Source of the DNA: Palsa-504 sp963744575
GTDB lineage: Bacteria; Actinomycetota; Actinomycetes; Streptosporangiales; Streptosporangiaceae
Reading direction: 5' to 3'
Assembly: GCA_963744575.1 (NCBI GenBank)
Contig: CAVUUF010000016.1
Span: 372,001-436,000, forward strand
Length of the DNA: 64,000 nucleotides
The position numbers were made by a program, and so were the translations under genes. Positions 17,842-25,616 of the stretch are shown piece after piece (within the stretch, counting starts at the first letter, position 1; every line of letters begins with the position of its first letter). The notes under the pieces are model-generated. The model was given only the letters and a program-made list of their open reading frames with translations, searched no databases and was not told the origin of the DNA.

Positions 17842-18494
17842 TGGCTTCGCGGCTCCTTCCCGGTTTCCGCCATTATGTGCACCCCGTCACGGACGGAATC
17901 AAGGACGCGCCTGGTCGCTAACGAACTCGAAGTGCTACTTACCAGGCTTTTAACCTGGACGAGATACAGCATCGCCGCCCACCAGTACAGGACGGTTCCC
18001 CAGGTCGCGAACGACCAGCCTAGTACCCGGGCCAGCGTCCCGCCCCAGCCGGGGTGATCGCCAAGAAAGAGCAAGGGGAAAGCGTAAAGCAGGCAAAGGG
18101 TGGCCGCCTTGCCGACGAAGCTGACCTGGAGGGTGCCGATCCCGGTCCGCCGGCGCAGTACCGCCAGCGCCGCGCCGACGGTGATCTCGCGCACGGCCAG
18201 GACGGCGACCAGCCACCACGGGATAATCTCGCGCACGGCGAGCGCGATGATGGTGGCCGCGATGTACAGCCGGTCCGCCGCCGGGTCGAGCACCTGGCCG
18301 AGCCTGCTGCCCTGGTTGAGCGCCCGGGCGATCTTGCCGTCGAGCCAGTCGGACAGGCCCGCCACGATGAGCAGCGCGACCGCCCAGTAGTCCGCGGTGG
18401 CCGTCCGCGGTCCGAGTACCAGCCACAGGAACACCGGGACCCCGGCCAGCCGGGCCGCGCTGATCGCGTTCGGTATGGTCAGGACCCGGTCCAC
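17838..18494 (-). CDS. CDP-alcohol phosphatidyltransferase (PgsA-type)
   Basis: 218 residues, integral membrane. It carries the complete signature D-G-x2-A-R-x8-G-x3-D-x3-D: Asp52, Gly53, Ala56, Arg57, Gly66, Asp70 and Asp74 (within SDWLDGKIARALNQGSRLG). This family transfers a phosphatidyl group from CDP-diacylglycerol to an alcohol such as glycerol-3-phosphate or inositol phosphate; the acceptor cannot be told from sequence. Start GTG at 18494, only 21 bp from the divergent prfC start, with a shared promoter. The stop overlaps the start of the guanylyltransferase gene. Confidence 0.9.
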   Translation of the reverse strand: MDRVLTIPNAISAARLAGVPVFLWLVLGPRTATADYWAVALLIVAGLSDWLDGKIARALNQGSRLGQVLDPAADRLYIAATIIALAVREIIPWWLVAVLAVREITVGAALAVLRRRTGIGTLQVSFVGKAATLCLLYAFPLLFLGDHPGWGGTLARVLGWSFATWGTVLYWWAAMLYLVQVKSLVSSTSSSLATRRVLDSVRDGVHIMAETGKEPRSH

Positions 18495-18515
18495 GGACCC
18501 AGTATCCTAATACAA
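18495..18515. promoter_or_regulatory. 21-bp bidirectional promoter core, pgsA-type gene / prfC
   Basis: Only 21 bp separate the two divergent start codons. On the plus strand TATCCT (18503-18508) sits 7 nt before the prfC ATG. On the minus strand TAGGAT (18509-18504) sits 9 nt before the GTG at 18494. The -10 hexamers overlap almost completely, and both transcripts would be leaderless or nearly so. No Shine-Dalgarno sequence exists for either gene. Confidence 0.6.
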
Positions 18516-20138
18516 ATGACTATGGCGGATACGGGGGCGCTTCCGCGTGCCGCCGACACGGCCAGGGTCCTCACCGAGGCGGGCAAGCGCCGGGCGTTCG
18601 CGGTCATCAGCCACCCGGACGCGGGCAAATCGACTCTCACCGAGGCCCTGGCGCTGCACGCGTCGGCGATCACCCAGGCGGGGGCGGTGCACGGCAAGGC
18701 CGGGCGGCGCGGCGTGACCTCGGACTGGATGGCGATGGAGCGTGCCCGGGGGATCTCGATCACCTCGGCGGCACTGCGCTTCGACTACCACGACACGGTG
18801 CTCAACCTGCTCGACACCCCGGGGCACGCCGATTTCTCCGAGGACACCTACCGGGTGCTCGCCGCGGTCGACTGCGCGATCATGCTGCTCGACTCGGCCA
18901 AGGGCCTGGAGCCGCAGACGCTCAAGCTGTTCGACGTGTGCCGCAGCCGGGCCGTGCCGGTGATCACGTTCGTGAACAAGTGGGACCGGCCCGGCCGCGA
19001 GCCCCTGGAGCTGCTCGACGAGATCGAGCAGCGGATCGGGCTGCGCCCGGCCCCGGTCAACTGGCCGGTCGGGGTGGCCGGCGGCTTCCGCGGCCTGATC
19101 GAGCGGGCCACCGGGGATTACGTCACCTTCGAGCGGACCCCGGGCGGAGCCGGGCGCGCGCTGGAGACGCTCCTGGATCCCGCGGCGGCACAGGCCCGCG
19201 ACGGCGCGGCGTTCGCCGCGGCGCAGGAGGAGCTGGCGCTGCTCGACGCGATCTACGGCGCCTCGGTCGACATGGAGTCCTTCCTGGCCGGGGTGTCAAG
19301 CCCGGTACTGTTCGGAGCCGCCCTGCCGAACTTCGGGGTGCGGCGTCTGCTCGACGCCGTGACCTCATTCGCTCCGCCGCCCTCGGCGCGCGACGACGTC
19401 AAGGGCGAGCCCCGGCCGGTGCAAGCGCCGTTCTCCGGTCTGGTGTTCAAGGTGCAGGCCAACATGGACCGGGCGCACCGGGACCGGATGGCGTTCGTGC
19501 GGGTGTGCTCGGGCCGGTTCGAGCGCGGCATGGTGCTGGTCCACGCGGCGACCGGGCGCCCGTTCGCGACCAAGTACGCGCAGTCGATGTTCGGTCAGGA
19601 CCGGGAGACCGTCGAGGAGGCCTTCCCCGGCGACGTGGTCGGCTTGGTCAACGCCACCGCGCTGCGCCCGGGCGACACGCTGTACGCGGGCGACTTCCCG
19701 GTCGAGTTCCCGCCCATTCCCAGCTTCGCGCCCGGGCACTTCGCGGTGGTGCGCGGCAAGGAGGCGGGTAAGGCCAAGCAGTTCCGCCGCGGCATCGAGC
19801 AGCTGGACACCGAGGGCGTCGTCCAGGTGCTCTCCTCCGACCTGCGCGGCGACCAGGCCCCGGTGCTGGCCGCCGTCGGCCCGCTGCAGTTCGACGTGGT
19901 GATGCACCGGCTCGAGCAGGAGTTCGGCGCCCGGGCCGAGCTCGACCGCCTCGACTACACCATGGCCCGGCGAACCGATCCCGACGGCGCCCGCGCGCTG
20001 GCCGGCCAGCGCGCGGTGGAGGTGCTGACCCGCCGTCACGACGGCGCCCTGCTCGCGCTGTTCGGCGACAAGTGGCGCCTGGCCCAGGTGCAGCGCGAGC
20101 AGCCGGACATCCTGCTCGAGCCGCTGATCGCCGGCTAG
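18516..20138 (+). CDS. prfC: Peptide chain release factor 3
   Basis: 540 residues from ATG at 18516 (ATG at 18522 also possible). A translational GTPase: G1 SHPDAGKSTLTE, switch I/G2 region RARGISITSA, G3 DTPGHADFSEDTYR, G4 as NKWDR. The domain architecture and length match RF3, which recycles RF1/RF2 after peptide release. RF3 is present in only some actinobacteria. A longer upstream open frame exists but has no protein-like sequence and overlaps the divergent gene. Confidence 0.94.
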   Translation: MTMADTGALPRAADTARVLTEAGKRRAFAVISHPDAGKSTLTEALALHASAITQAGAVHGKAGRRGVTSDWMAMERARGISITSAALRFDYHDTVLNLLDTPGHADFSEDTYRVLAAVDCAIMLLDSAKGLEPQTLKLFDVCRSRAVPVITFVNKWDRPGREPLELLDEIEQRIGLRPAPVNWPVGVAGGFRGLIERATGDYVTFERTPGGAGRALETLLDPAAAQARDGAAFAAAQEELALLDAIYGASVDMESFLAGVSSPVLFGAALPNFGVRRLLDAVTSFAPPPSARDDVKGEPRPVQAPFSGLVFKVQANMDRAHRDRMAFVRVCSGRFERGMVLVHAATGRPFATKYAQSMFGQDRETVEEAFPGDVVGLVNATALRPGDTLYAGDFPVEFPPIPSFAPGHFAVVRGKEAGKAKQFRRGIEQLDTEGVVQVLSSDLRGDQAPVLAAVGPLQFDVVMHRLEQEFGARAELDRLDYTMARRTDPDGARALAGQRAVEVLTRRHDGALLALFGDKWRLAQVQREQPDILLEPLIAG

Positions 20139-20173
20139 CGGCCTCAGCCTCAGCCGAAGCGGGCGCCGCCGGC

Positions 20174-21214
20174 CTACCGGGCCGCCCGCCTGGGCACCGG
20201 GAGGCCGAGGGACGGCAGGGCGCCGGGCTCGTGCAGGATCGCCGCGCCTAGCTCGCTGACCCGGACGGCGGCCAGGCCGTCGTAGCGGGACATGCTGTCG
20301 TAGCGGTCCGCACCCCACAGCCCGCGGTAGTCGCCGCGGGCGCCGCGCGGGCCGGTGTAGGCGACGTCGATCACGCCGAGGGTGGCCGCGTACTCGAAGA
20401 GCAGGCACAGCACGTACCGGCCCTCCAGGACGTTCCAGGCCTTAGCGCCGGCCCGGCCGAGCGACCCGCGGGACGGATCGGCGAGGTAGAGACCCCAGCG
20501 GGCCAGCGGGCTCCTGGCCACCGCGAACGGGGCGGGTTGCGCCTGCAGGACCGAGAACAGGGCGTCGACCTCGATCCACACGCCGGGCTCGAGGGCGGTG
20601 AGCCCCGAGGCAAGCGCGGCGCGGCGGCCGCCGGCCGGGGTCAGCGTGCCGGTCTTCCGCTGCCCCTTGATCGCTTCGATCCGGGAGAGCTCGTCCTGCG
20701 AGACGCTCTTCAGCCACCGGTCCCACAGGGCGCCGAGCGCCTGGTACGACGGCCTGGCCAGCACCGCCTCGCCGCGCGGGGTCAGTTCGAGCCTGGCCCC
20801 GGCCAGCCGGGCCAGGCCGCCGGCCTGCAGCAGCATCGGCCAGGCGAAGGCCGCGATGGGTTCGCCGCCGCCGTGGAGGCCGGCCTCGTCGTGGGCGGTG
20901 GTGTCGTAGTAGTCCCCGGCGACGAGGGCATCCTCGACCAGCCTGACGGTCGCGGCGCACGGCCGCCTGGTGGCGGCGATGCATCGCACCTGCTCCTCGG
21001 CGGTGAGCTCGAGGACGGCGACCAGGTTCGACAGGGCGTCTGGCGCGGTGCAGCGGACGAGCACCGGTCCGCACGGGAAGGCCGACGCGCGGAGGCGGGC
21101 CGGACCGGGCTTGTTGCCCTCGGGATGCACCGCCCGTCCGCCAATGACGCCGAAAGTACGCTCGGCCACCAGGAAACCATAACGGTTCGGCACGCCGTTC
21201 CGCCGCAGGCTCAC
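20174..21214 (-). CDS. Conserved hypothetical protein, winged-helix-like
   Basis: 346 residues in the longest frame; the first 60 residues are not protein-like and the true start could be as late as the VLVRCTAPDALSNL segment. The C-terminal half has conserved-looking blocks: ALGALWDRWLKSVSQDELSRIEAIKGQ, VWIEVDALFSVLQAQ, LEGRYVLCLLFEYAATLGVIDVAY and SRYDGLAAVRVSELGAAILHE. These resemble winged-helix or helicase-associated repeats and a large unassigned actinobacterial family. No catalytic motif is visible. Convergent with prfC. Confidence 0.65.
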   Translation of the reverse strand: MSLRRNGVPNRYGFLVAERTFGVIGGRAVHPEGNKPGPARLRASAFPCGPVLVRCTAPDALSNLVAVLELTAEEQVRCIAATRRPCAATVRLVEDALVAGDYYDTTAHDEAGLHGGGEPIAAFAWPMLLQAGGLARLAGARLELTPRGEAVLARPSYQALGALWDRWLKSVSQDELSRIEAIKGQRKTGTLTPAGGRRAALASGLTALEPGVWIEVDALFSVLQAQPAPFAVARSPLARWGLYLADPSRGSLGRAGAKAWNVLEGRYVLCLLFEYAATLGVIDVAYTGPRGARGDYRGLWGADRYDSMSRYDGLAAVRVSELGAAILHEPGALPSLGLPVPRRAAR

Positions 21215-21258
21215 CGGACCTGACGGCCGGGAGCACGCGAATGTGCCACCGTGGCGAT

Positions 21259-21691
21259 ATGCGGGTAACCGGGGTGGACGCCTGCAGGCGCGGCTGGGTC
21301 GCGGTCAGCCTGGATGTGCCGCGGCCCGGCTCGGCGCGGGAAAGCGGCCTCGTGGTGGAGGCGGTCCGCGTGCACCAGTCGCTGGCCGGGGTACTCGAAG
21401 GCGACGAGAGCGGCGTGGTACGAGGTGCATCCGGAGCTGGCGTTCGGCGCGATGGCGGGTGCGCCGCTGGCGCACAGCAAGCACACCCCGGCCGGACGCG
21501 ACCTGCGCCGCGAGCTCCTCGGCCGGTTCGGTCTCGTGGTCCCCCGGGTCCCGCTGGCGCCGGTTACGGACGCCCTGGACGCCGTCGCGGTGGCCTGGAG
21601 TGCCTGGCGCATCGCCACCGGCCGGGCCGTCCTGGTCCCGCCCTGCCCGCAGCGAGACGCCCGGGGCCGCGAGATCGTGATCCGCTACTGA
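21259..21691 (+). pseudogene. DUF429 gene remnant with internal deletion and frameshift
   Basis: From ATG at 21259 the frame gives MRVTGVDACRRGWVAVSLD, the typical DUF429 N-terminus, but it loses similarity after about 55 codons. Another frame then supplies the DUF429 C-terminus, from WYEVHPELAFGAMAGAPLAHSKHT through VTDALDAVAVAWSAWR to the TGA at 21691. About 80-100 residues of the central part expected in the family (normally about 230 residues) are missing and the halves are out of frame. The gene is therefore broken in this sequence. Confidence 0.7.
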
Positions 21692-21696
21692 GCACG

Positions 21697-22344
21697 TCAG
21701 CGGCGCCTGGCCCGCAGGCCGTCGAAGGCCATCGCGCACACCTGGTCGGCCAGCGAGACCGCGACCGCCGGGCCGGGGCCGCGATCCGGCCTGTACCACT
21801 CGACGATGGAGTTGACCAGGCCGAACAGCAGACGCGCGGTGATCATCGCGTCGGCGTCCGGCCTGATGTCACCGTCCCGTACGGCCTCGGCCACCAGCTC
21901 GGCCACGAACCGGTCGAAGCCGCGCCGCCGCTCCAGCGCGGCCCGCTCGACGTCGCTGTTGCCGCGCACCCGCAGCAGCAGGGTGACGTAGGGAGACTCG
22001 GCTTCGAGCACTTCGACGCTGCCCCGGACGAGGTACTCCAGGCGCTCGATGGCCGGCGCGGGGAGCGCCCGCGCCCGGGCGGCTACCGTCGACAGGCCGG
22101 CCAGGGCCCGGTCCAGGGCCAGCCGGAGCAGTTCCTCCTTGCCGGCCACGTGGTGGTAGATCGCCGACTTCGCGATGCCGAGCCTGGCGGCCAGGTCCCG
22201 CATGCTGGTGCCGTCATAGCCGCGCTCGTTGAACAACTCGACCGCCACCGCCAGCACGGAGGCCAGGTCGTAGCCGGGCCGGCCGCGACGCCGTCCGGCC
22301 GCAGGGACCGGTGGTGCCGGCCGGTCCGCGGCGGCCGCGCTCAC
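21697..22344 (-). CDS. TetR-family regulator (likely of the phenylacetate genes)
   Basis: 215 residues from GTG at 22344; the frame extends upstream but that part is the antisense of paaI. The TetR HTH is RGRPGYDLASVLAVAVELFNERGYDGTSMRDLAARLGIAKSAIYHHVAGKEELL, quoted here only to locate it: helix-turn-helix near residues 40-62 with IAKSAIYHHV as recognition helix. The C-terminal ligand domain is of acyl-CoA-sensor type. The start overlaps the paaI stop (GTGA), so both are co-translated. The palindrome ACCGAACGTCCGGT between paaI and paaA is its likely operator, and phenylacetyl-CoA its likely inducer (inference from context). Confidence 0.85.
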   Translation of the reverse strand: MSAAAADRPAPPVPAAGRRRGRPGYDLASVLAVAVELFNERGYDGTSMRDLAARLGIAKSAIYHHVAGKEELLRLALDRALAGLSTVAARARALPAPAIERLEYLVRGSVEVLEAESPYVTLLLRVRGNSDVERAALERRRGFDRFVAELVAEAVRDGDIRPDADAMITARLLFGLVNSIVEWYRPDRGPGPAVAVSLADQVCAMAFDGLRARRR

Positions 22345-22742
22345 GAGGCCGGCCCGAGCTGGTGGCTGCGGCCGCGGAACTCGGCGATCACGTCCTGGTC
22401 CCGGCGGACGGTCACGTCGTAGAGCCCGGCCCGCCCGAACCTGGTCCGCAGCACGGCCTCGGCCACCAGGACGTCGCCGGCCCGCGCGGGCGCGACGAAG
22501 ACGATGTCGGCCGAGGCGGCCACGGTCACCGGCCCGAAACTGTTGCACGCGCAGGCGAACGCGGTGTCCGCCAGCGCGAAGATCAGCCCCCCATGCGCCA
22601 TGGCGTGCCCGTTCACCATGTCCTCGCGCACCCTCATCCGGGTCACCGCCCGCCCCCGGCCCTGGTCGATCAGCTCGATGCCCAGGCCATGGGAGGCCTC
22701 GTCTCTCGCCATCATCGCCTCCACGCTGGGCAGCTGCGGCAC
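22341..22742 (-). CDS. paaI: PaaI-type hydroxyphenylacetyl-CoA thioesterase
   Basis: 133 residues, single hot-dog fold. The PaaI signature NGHAMAHGGLIFALADTAFA holds the catalytic Asp and the HGG helix; ASADIVFVAPARAGDVLVAEA follows. The enzyme releases CoA from stalled epoxide or hydroxyphenylacetyl-CoA products of the PaaABCE oxygenase. GTG start at 22742 behind GGAGGAG. It diverges from paaA and is co-translated with the TetR gene downstream. Confidence 0.9.
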   Translation of the reverse strand: MPQLPSVEAMMARDEASHGLGIELIDQGRGRAVTRMRVREDMVNGHAMAHGGLIFALADTAFACACNSFGPVTVAASADIVFVAPARAGDVLVAEAVLRTRFGRAGLYDVTVRRDQDVIAEFRGRSHQLGPAS

Positions 22743-22765
22743 CCCGATCTCCTCCTATTTAATAG

Positions 22766-22786
22766 ACCGAACGTCCGGTATATAAT
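22766..22786 (+). promoter_or_regulatory. Operator and promoter between paaI and paaA
   Basis: ACCGAACGTCCGGT (22766-22779) is an almost perfect palindrome, embedded in a wider symmetric TATAG...ATATA context. Directly next to it on the plus strand is a perfect -10, TATAAT (22781-22786), for the paaA operon. The site lies 24 nt from the paaI start, so one bound regulator could repress both directions. The divergently organised TetR gene is the obvious candidate. Confidence 0.75.
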
Positions 22787-22933
22787 ACGATGAGCGGGTC
22801 GGCCCGGCCCGGTCCTGCGGTGCTTACGATGGTGCCAGCACCCTTGACACGGGAACGGCCCGCAGCACAGATCGGCCAGGCGTCGGCCCGGACGAGCCGC
22901 GCCCCGGGCCGGGGGTCCAGGAGGATGGTGGTG

Positions 22934-23923
22934 ATGGCAGCGCTTCCGGATATGCAGCGTCCCGGGACGGCGCCCGCCCAGGACGGGACGGGCGAGCTTC
23001 GGGCCCACTTCGATCAGACGCTGGAGCACGGACGGCGGATCGAGCCGCGCGACTGGATGCCGGACGGCTACCGGGCGACGATGATCCGCCAGATCGCCCA
23101 GCACGCGCACTCCGAGATCATCGGCATGCAGCCGGAGGGCAACTGGATCACCCGGGCCCCCTCGCTGCGCCGCAAGGCCATCCTGATCGCCAAGGTGCAG
23201 GACGAGGCCGGCCACGGCATGTACCTGTACTCGGCGGCCGAGACGCTCGGCGCCGACCGCGCCGACCTCACCGACAAGCTCGTGCACGGACGGCAGAAAT
23301 ACTCCTCGATCTTCAACTACCCGACCCTGACCTACGCGGACGTCGGCGTGATCGGCTGGCTGGTCGACGGCGCGGCCATCTGCAACCAGGTGCCGCTGTG
23401 CCGCTCCTCCTACGGCCCGTACGCGCGGGCCATGGTGCGCATCTGCAAGGAGGAGTCGTTCCACCAGCGGCAGGGCTACGAGCTGCTGATGACGATGATG
23501 CGCGGCTCGGCGGCGCAGCGCGCGATGGTGCAGGACGCGACGAACCGGTTCTGGTGGCCGTCGCTGATGATGTTCGGCCCGCCAGACGACCAGTCGCCGA
23601 ACACCGCGCAGTCGATGGCCTGGGGCATCAAGCGGCACACCAACGACGAACTACGGCAGCGGTTCGTGAACATGACCGTGCCGCAGGCGGAAAAGCTGGG
23701 CGTCACCCTGCCCGACCCGGAGCTGAAATGGAATGCCGAGCGCGAGCACTACGACTTCGGCCCGGTGGACTGGGACGAGTTCATGGCCGTGGTCAAGGGC
23801 AACGGGCCGTGCAATGCGCAACGGATCGCGCGCCGCAAGGCGGCTCATGACGAGGGCGGCTGGGTGCGCGAAGCCGCCGCGGCCTACGCGGCCAAGCGCG
23901 CGGCCGGAGCGGAGGCGGCTTGA
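22934..23923 (+). CDS. paaA: 1,2-phenylacetyl-CoA epoxidase subunit PaaA
   Basis: 329 residues. Start ATG at 22934 is chosen because AGGAGG at 22919-22924 gives a 9-nt spacer; the upstream ATG at 22790 would add 48 residues unlike protein. This is the catalytic di-iron subunit. Iron-ligand motifs are visible as KVQDEAGHGMYLYSAAE and CKEESFHQRQGYE (E-x2-H type pairs). It inserts oxygen into phenylacetyl-CoA together with PaaB, PaaC and PaaE. The stop overlaps the paaB start (TGATG). Confidence 0.96.
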   Translation: MAALPDMQRPGTAPAQDGTGELRAHFDQTLEHGRRIEPRDWMPDGYRATMIRQIAQHAHSEIIGMQPEGNWITRAPSLRRKAILIAKVQDEAGHGMYLYSAAETLGADRADLTDKLVHGRQKYSSIFNYPTLTYADVGVIGWLVDGAAICNQVPLCRSSYGPYARAMVRICKEESFHQRQGYELLMTMMRGSAAQRAMVQDATNRFWWPSLMMFGPPDDQSPNTAQSMAWGIKRHTNDELRQRFVNMTVPQAEKLGVTLPDPELKWNAEREHYDFGPVDWDEFMAVVKGNGPCNAQRIARRKAAHDEGGWVREAAAAYAAKRAAGAEAA

Positions 23924-24288
23924 TGGAGGAGACGTTCACCGCCGAGGGCGGCCACGGCGCCGTGCCGGTCACCAAGGTGCCGGCCGAGTCGGGGCCGGGC
24001 CAGGTGCGCTCGGGCTGGCCGCTGTACGAGGTGTTCCTGCGCGGCAAGCGCGGGCTGAACCACGTACACGTCGGATCGCTGCACGCGGCCGACCCGCAGA
24101 TGGCGCTGCGCCACGCCCGCGACCTCTACACCCGCAGGAACGAGGGCGTGAGCATCTGGGTCGTCGCGGCCCGCGACATCACCGCGTCGAGCCCGGACGA
24201 GAAGGACCCGTTCTTCGCGCCGTCCGGTGACAAGGTGTACCGGCACCCGACGTTCTACGACATCCCGGACGATGTCCCGCACATTTGA
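23923..24288 (+). CDS. paaB: Phenylacetyl-CoA epoxidase subunit PaaB, last codon altered by insertion
   Basis: 121 residues with a typical PaaB body: WPLYEVFLRGKRGLNHVHVG, RHARDLYTRRNEGVSIWVV and YRHPTFYDIPDDVPHI. An N-terminal extension of about 30 residues precedes it. Start ATG at 23923 overlaps the paaA stop. The last sense codon is ATT (Ile), and the TGA stop lies in the right end of the inserted TnpB element. Removing the element restores CAC-ATG-TGA, so the original protein ended in His-Met, as E. coli PaaB does. Function should be unaffected. Confidence 0.95.
   Translation: MEETFTAEGGHGAVPVTKVPAESGPGQVRSGWPLYEVFLRGKRGLNHVHVGSLHAADPQMALRHARDLYTRRNEGVSIWVVAARDITASSPDEKDPFFAPSGDKVYRHPTFYDIPDDVPHI
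24265..24284 (-). other. Predicted resident guide of the TnpB omega RNA
   Basis: By the known logic of IS200/IS605 elements, the bases immediately outside the right end form the guide of the TnpB-bound RNA. Here that is the minus strand of the last paaB codons. In the empty site it would lie next to TTCAC, so the complex would recognise exactly the uninserted paaB-paaC junction. Length (16-20 nt) is an assumption. Confidence 0.5.
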
Positions 24289-24430
24289 CATCCTCCCCCG
24301 CCTGAAGGCGGAGGATTCCAGCTACTCGCGTCCGATTAAGGAGGCAAGCAGTTGAGGTTCGCGGTTCACGGGCCGGGCTGCCCCGTCGCCTCCCCGCGCA
24401 GTCACGGCGTGCCCCGCCGCGATGTTTATG
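24285..24430 (-). ncRNA. Predicted omega/reRNA overlapping the tnpB 3' end
   Basis: TnpB nucleases are guided by an RNA whose scaffold covers the tnpB 3' region and the right end. The right-end hairpin at 24290-24316 is the visible part of the scaffold. The 5' limit is arbitrary; expression is not visible from sequence. Confidence 0.4.
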
Positions 24431-25521
24431 GCCGCGTTCACGTCAGCGTGGCAGGCGAAACCGCAGGCCGTGCACGCAAAGCGCGCTTGGCTCTCGCGCG
24501 ACTTCGCATCCACATTCCCGCACGCCGAGCATCGCTGGCTGGTGAACGCAGCTTTGATCTTCTCCACCCGGCCGGGCGCCTTGTCCTCCAGTCGACGCAC
24601 CAGCAGGCCCCACCCGGACTGCATGATGCCCCGGTTCAGCCCGGACTTGGCGCGCACGTTCCGGCCCGGGTCCCCGGCAATTCCCCTAGCCGAGCGTGTC
24701 ATGTTCCCGATCTTCAGGTCCTCAACCCGGATGAGGTCGAACCGGCGGGCAAGATCAGTAGTGACCTTCTCAGCCCAGTCCTTGCGCCGGTCGGTCTCAC
24801 GGGTGCGCAGCCGACCGATGGCATGCTTCACCCGGATGCGGCGGGTCGATCCCCGTTCAGCGCGGGCGAGCTTGCGTTGCAGCCGACGCATGCGCCTCCG
24901 CTCGTACGCGGTCAGGCCTGGAACGGTGAGCAGTTCTCCGGTCGACAAGGTTGCCGATACCGCCACGCCCCGGTCAACACCCACGACTCGGCCATTACCC
25001 GGCGCCGGAACCGGATCGGGGATCACGGCGAAGGCAAGATGCCAACGGCCCGCGCGATCCATGGTCACCCGGTAGGACTTTGCGCCTGCAGGTACCGGGC
25101 GAGACCAACGGAACCGCACCCATCCAGCCTTCGGTACCCAGACCTGACCAATTCGGCGGCTCAGCCGGCGCACCTGCCCGGGCTCGAGCGCGACGACCCG
25201 GAACCCCTCATGCCGCCCAGCCTTGCGCCACGATGGGCGCCCGGCCGGATTCTGCGGGTCAAAGAACGCGGCTATCGCCTGTGCGAAGTCCCGCAGCGCC
25301 TGCTGCTGGACGACGTTAGAGCCTGCAGCCAGCCAGGGATACTCCGCCCGCGCCTCGGTGAGCTGTCGGCACTGCGTCAGATAGCCCGGCGCGCTCGCCT
25401 TGCCTGGATGCCAGTGCAAGTGCTGTTCGACCGCCAGGTTCCACACGTACCGGGCGTGAGCGCAATGATTTCGCTGCACCGCTTCCTGGGCAGGCGTGGG
25501 AAGCAGCCGGTACCGGGACAT
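24322..25521 (-). CDS. tnpB: TnpB, RNA-guided RuvC-like nuclease
   Basis: 399 residues with all catalytic positions intact: RuvC Asp183 in VGVDRGVAVSATLS, Glu267 in IRVEDLKIGNM and Asp360 in CHADVNAAINIA. The zinc-finger cysteines are 331, 334, 350 and 353 (CSACGN; CTACGF). The N-terminal wedge part begins MSRYRLLPTPAQEA. Nothing suggests decay, so the nuclease may be active. Start ATG at 25521. It is antisense to the paa operon and lies between paaB and paaC, so operon transcription must cross it to reach paaC. Confidence 0.94.
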   Translation of the reverse strand: MSRYRLLPTPAQEAVQRNHCAHARYVWNLAVEQHLHWHPGKASAPGYLTQCRQLTEARAEYPWLAAGSNVVQQQALRDFAQAIAAFFDPQNPAGRPSWRKAGRHEGFRVVALEPGQVRRLSRRIGQVWVPKAGWVRFRWSRPVPAGAKSYRVTMDRAGRWHLAFAVIPDPVPAPGNGRVVGVDRGVAVSATLSTGELLTVPGLTAYERRRMRRLQRKLARAERGSTRRIRVKHAIGRLRTRETDRRKDWAEKVTTDLARRFDLIRVEDLKIGNMTRSARGIAGDPGRNVRAKSGLNRGIMQSGWGLLVRRLEDKAPGRVEKIKAAFTSQRCSACGNVDAKSRESQARFACTACGFACHADVNAAINIAAGHAVTARGGDGAARPVNREPQLLASLIGRE

Positions 25522-25616
25522 GCGAACACGGTAGCGACCACCACTGACATTTCTGGGGAGGTGAAGCGGCGTTCCCGCCCCAGCCTGAGTACTGGGGTCT
25601 CTACGCCGAAATCCTC

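Larger units (their letters stand above)
24285..25560 (-). mobile_element. Solo-TnpB IS200/IS605 (IS1341-type) insertion between paaB and paaC
   Basis: The element is about 1,276 bp, carries only tnpB and lies opposite to the paa operon. Its right end contains an imperfect hairpin around CCGCC-TGAA-GGCGG (24298-24311) and terminates in GGGGAGGATGTCAA on the minus strand, an end common to this group. The left end abuts TTCAC (25565-25561, minus strand), a plausible target/TAM. Excision at these points rejoins CCGCACAT with GTGAAGCGG and recreates a Met codon plus TGA for paaB. This supports the boundaries. No target duplication is expected for this family. No tnpA is present, so mobility would need a transposase in trans. 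Confidence 0.85.

Noticed and set aside
15307..18057. 916-codon plus-strand ORF
   Set aside because: Exact antisense of the guanylyltransferase/mutase gene; composition is Arg/His/Gln/Gly-rich shadow sequence with no family motifs.
25548..25565. Target-site duplication flanking the TnpB element
   Set aside because: Short shared ATGTCA strings near both ends were considered, but the restored paaB Met-stop fits IS200/IS605 insertion without duplication.
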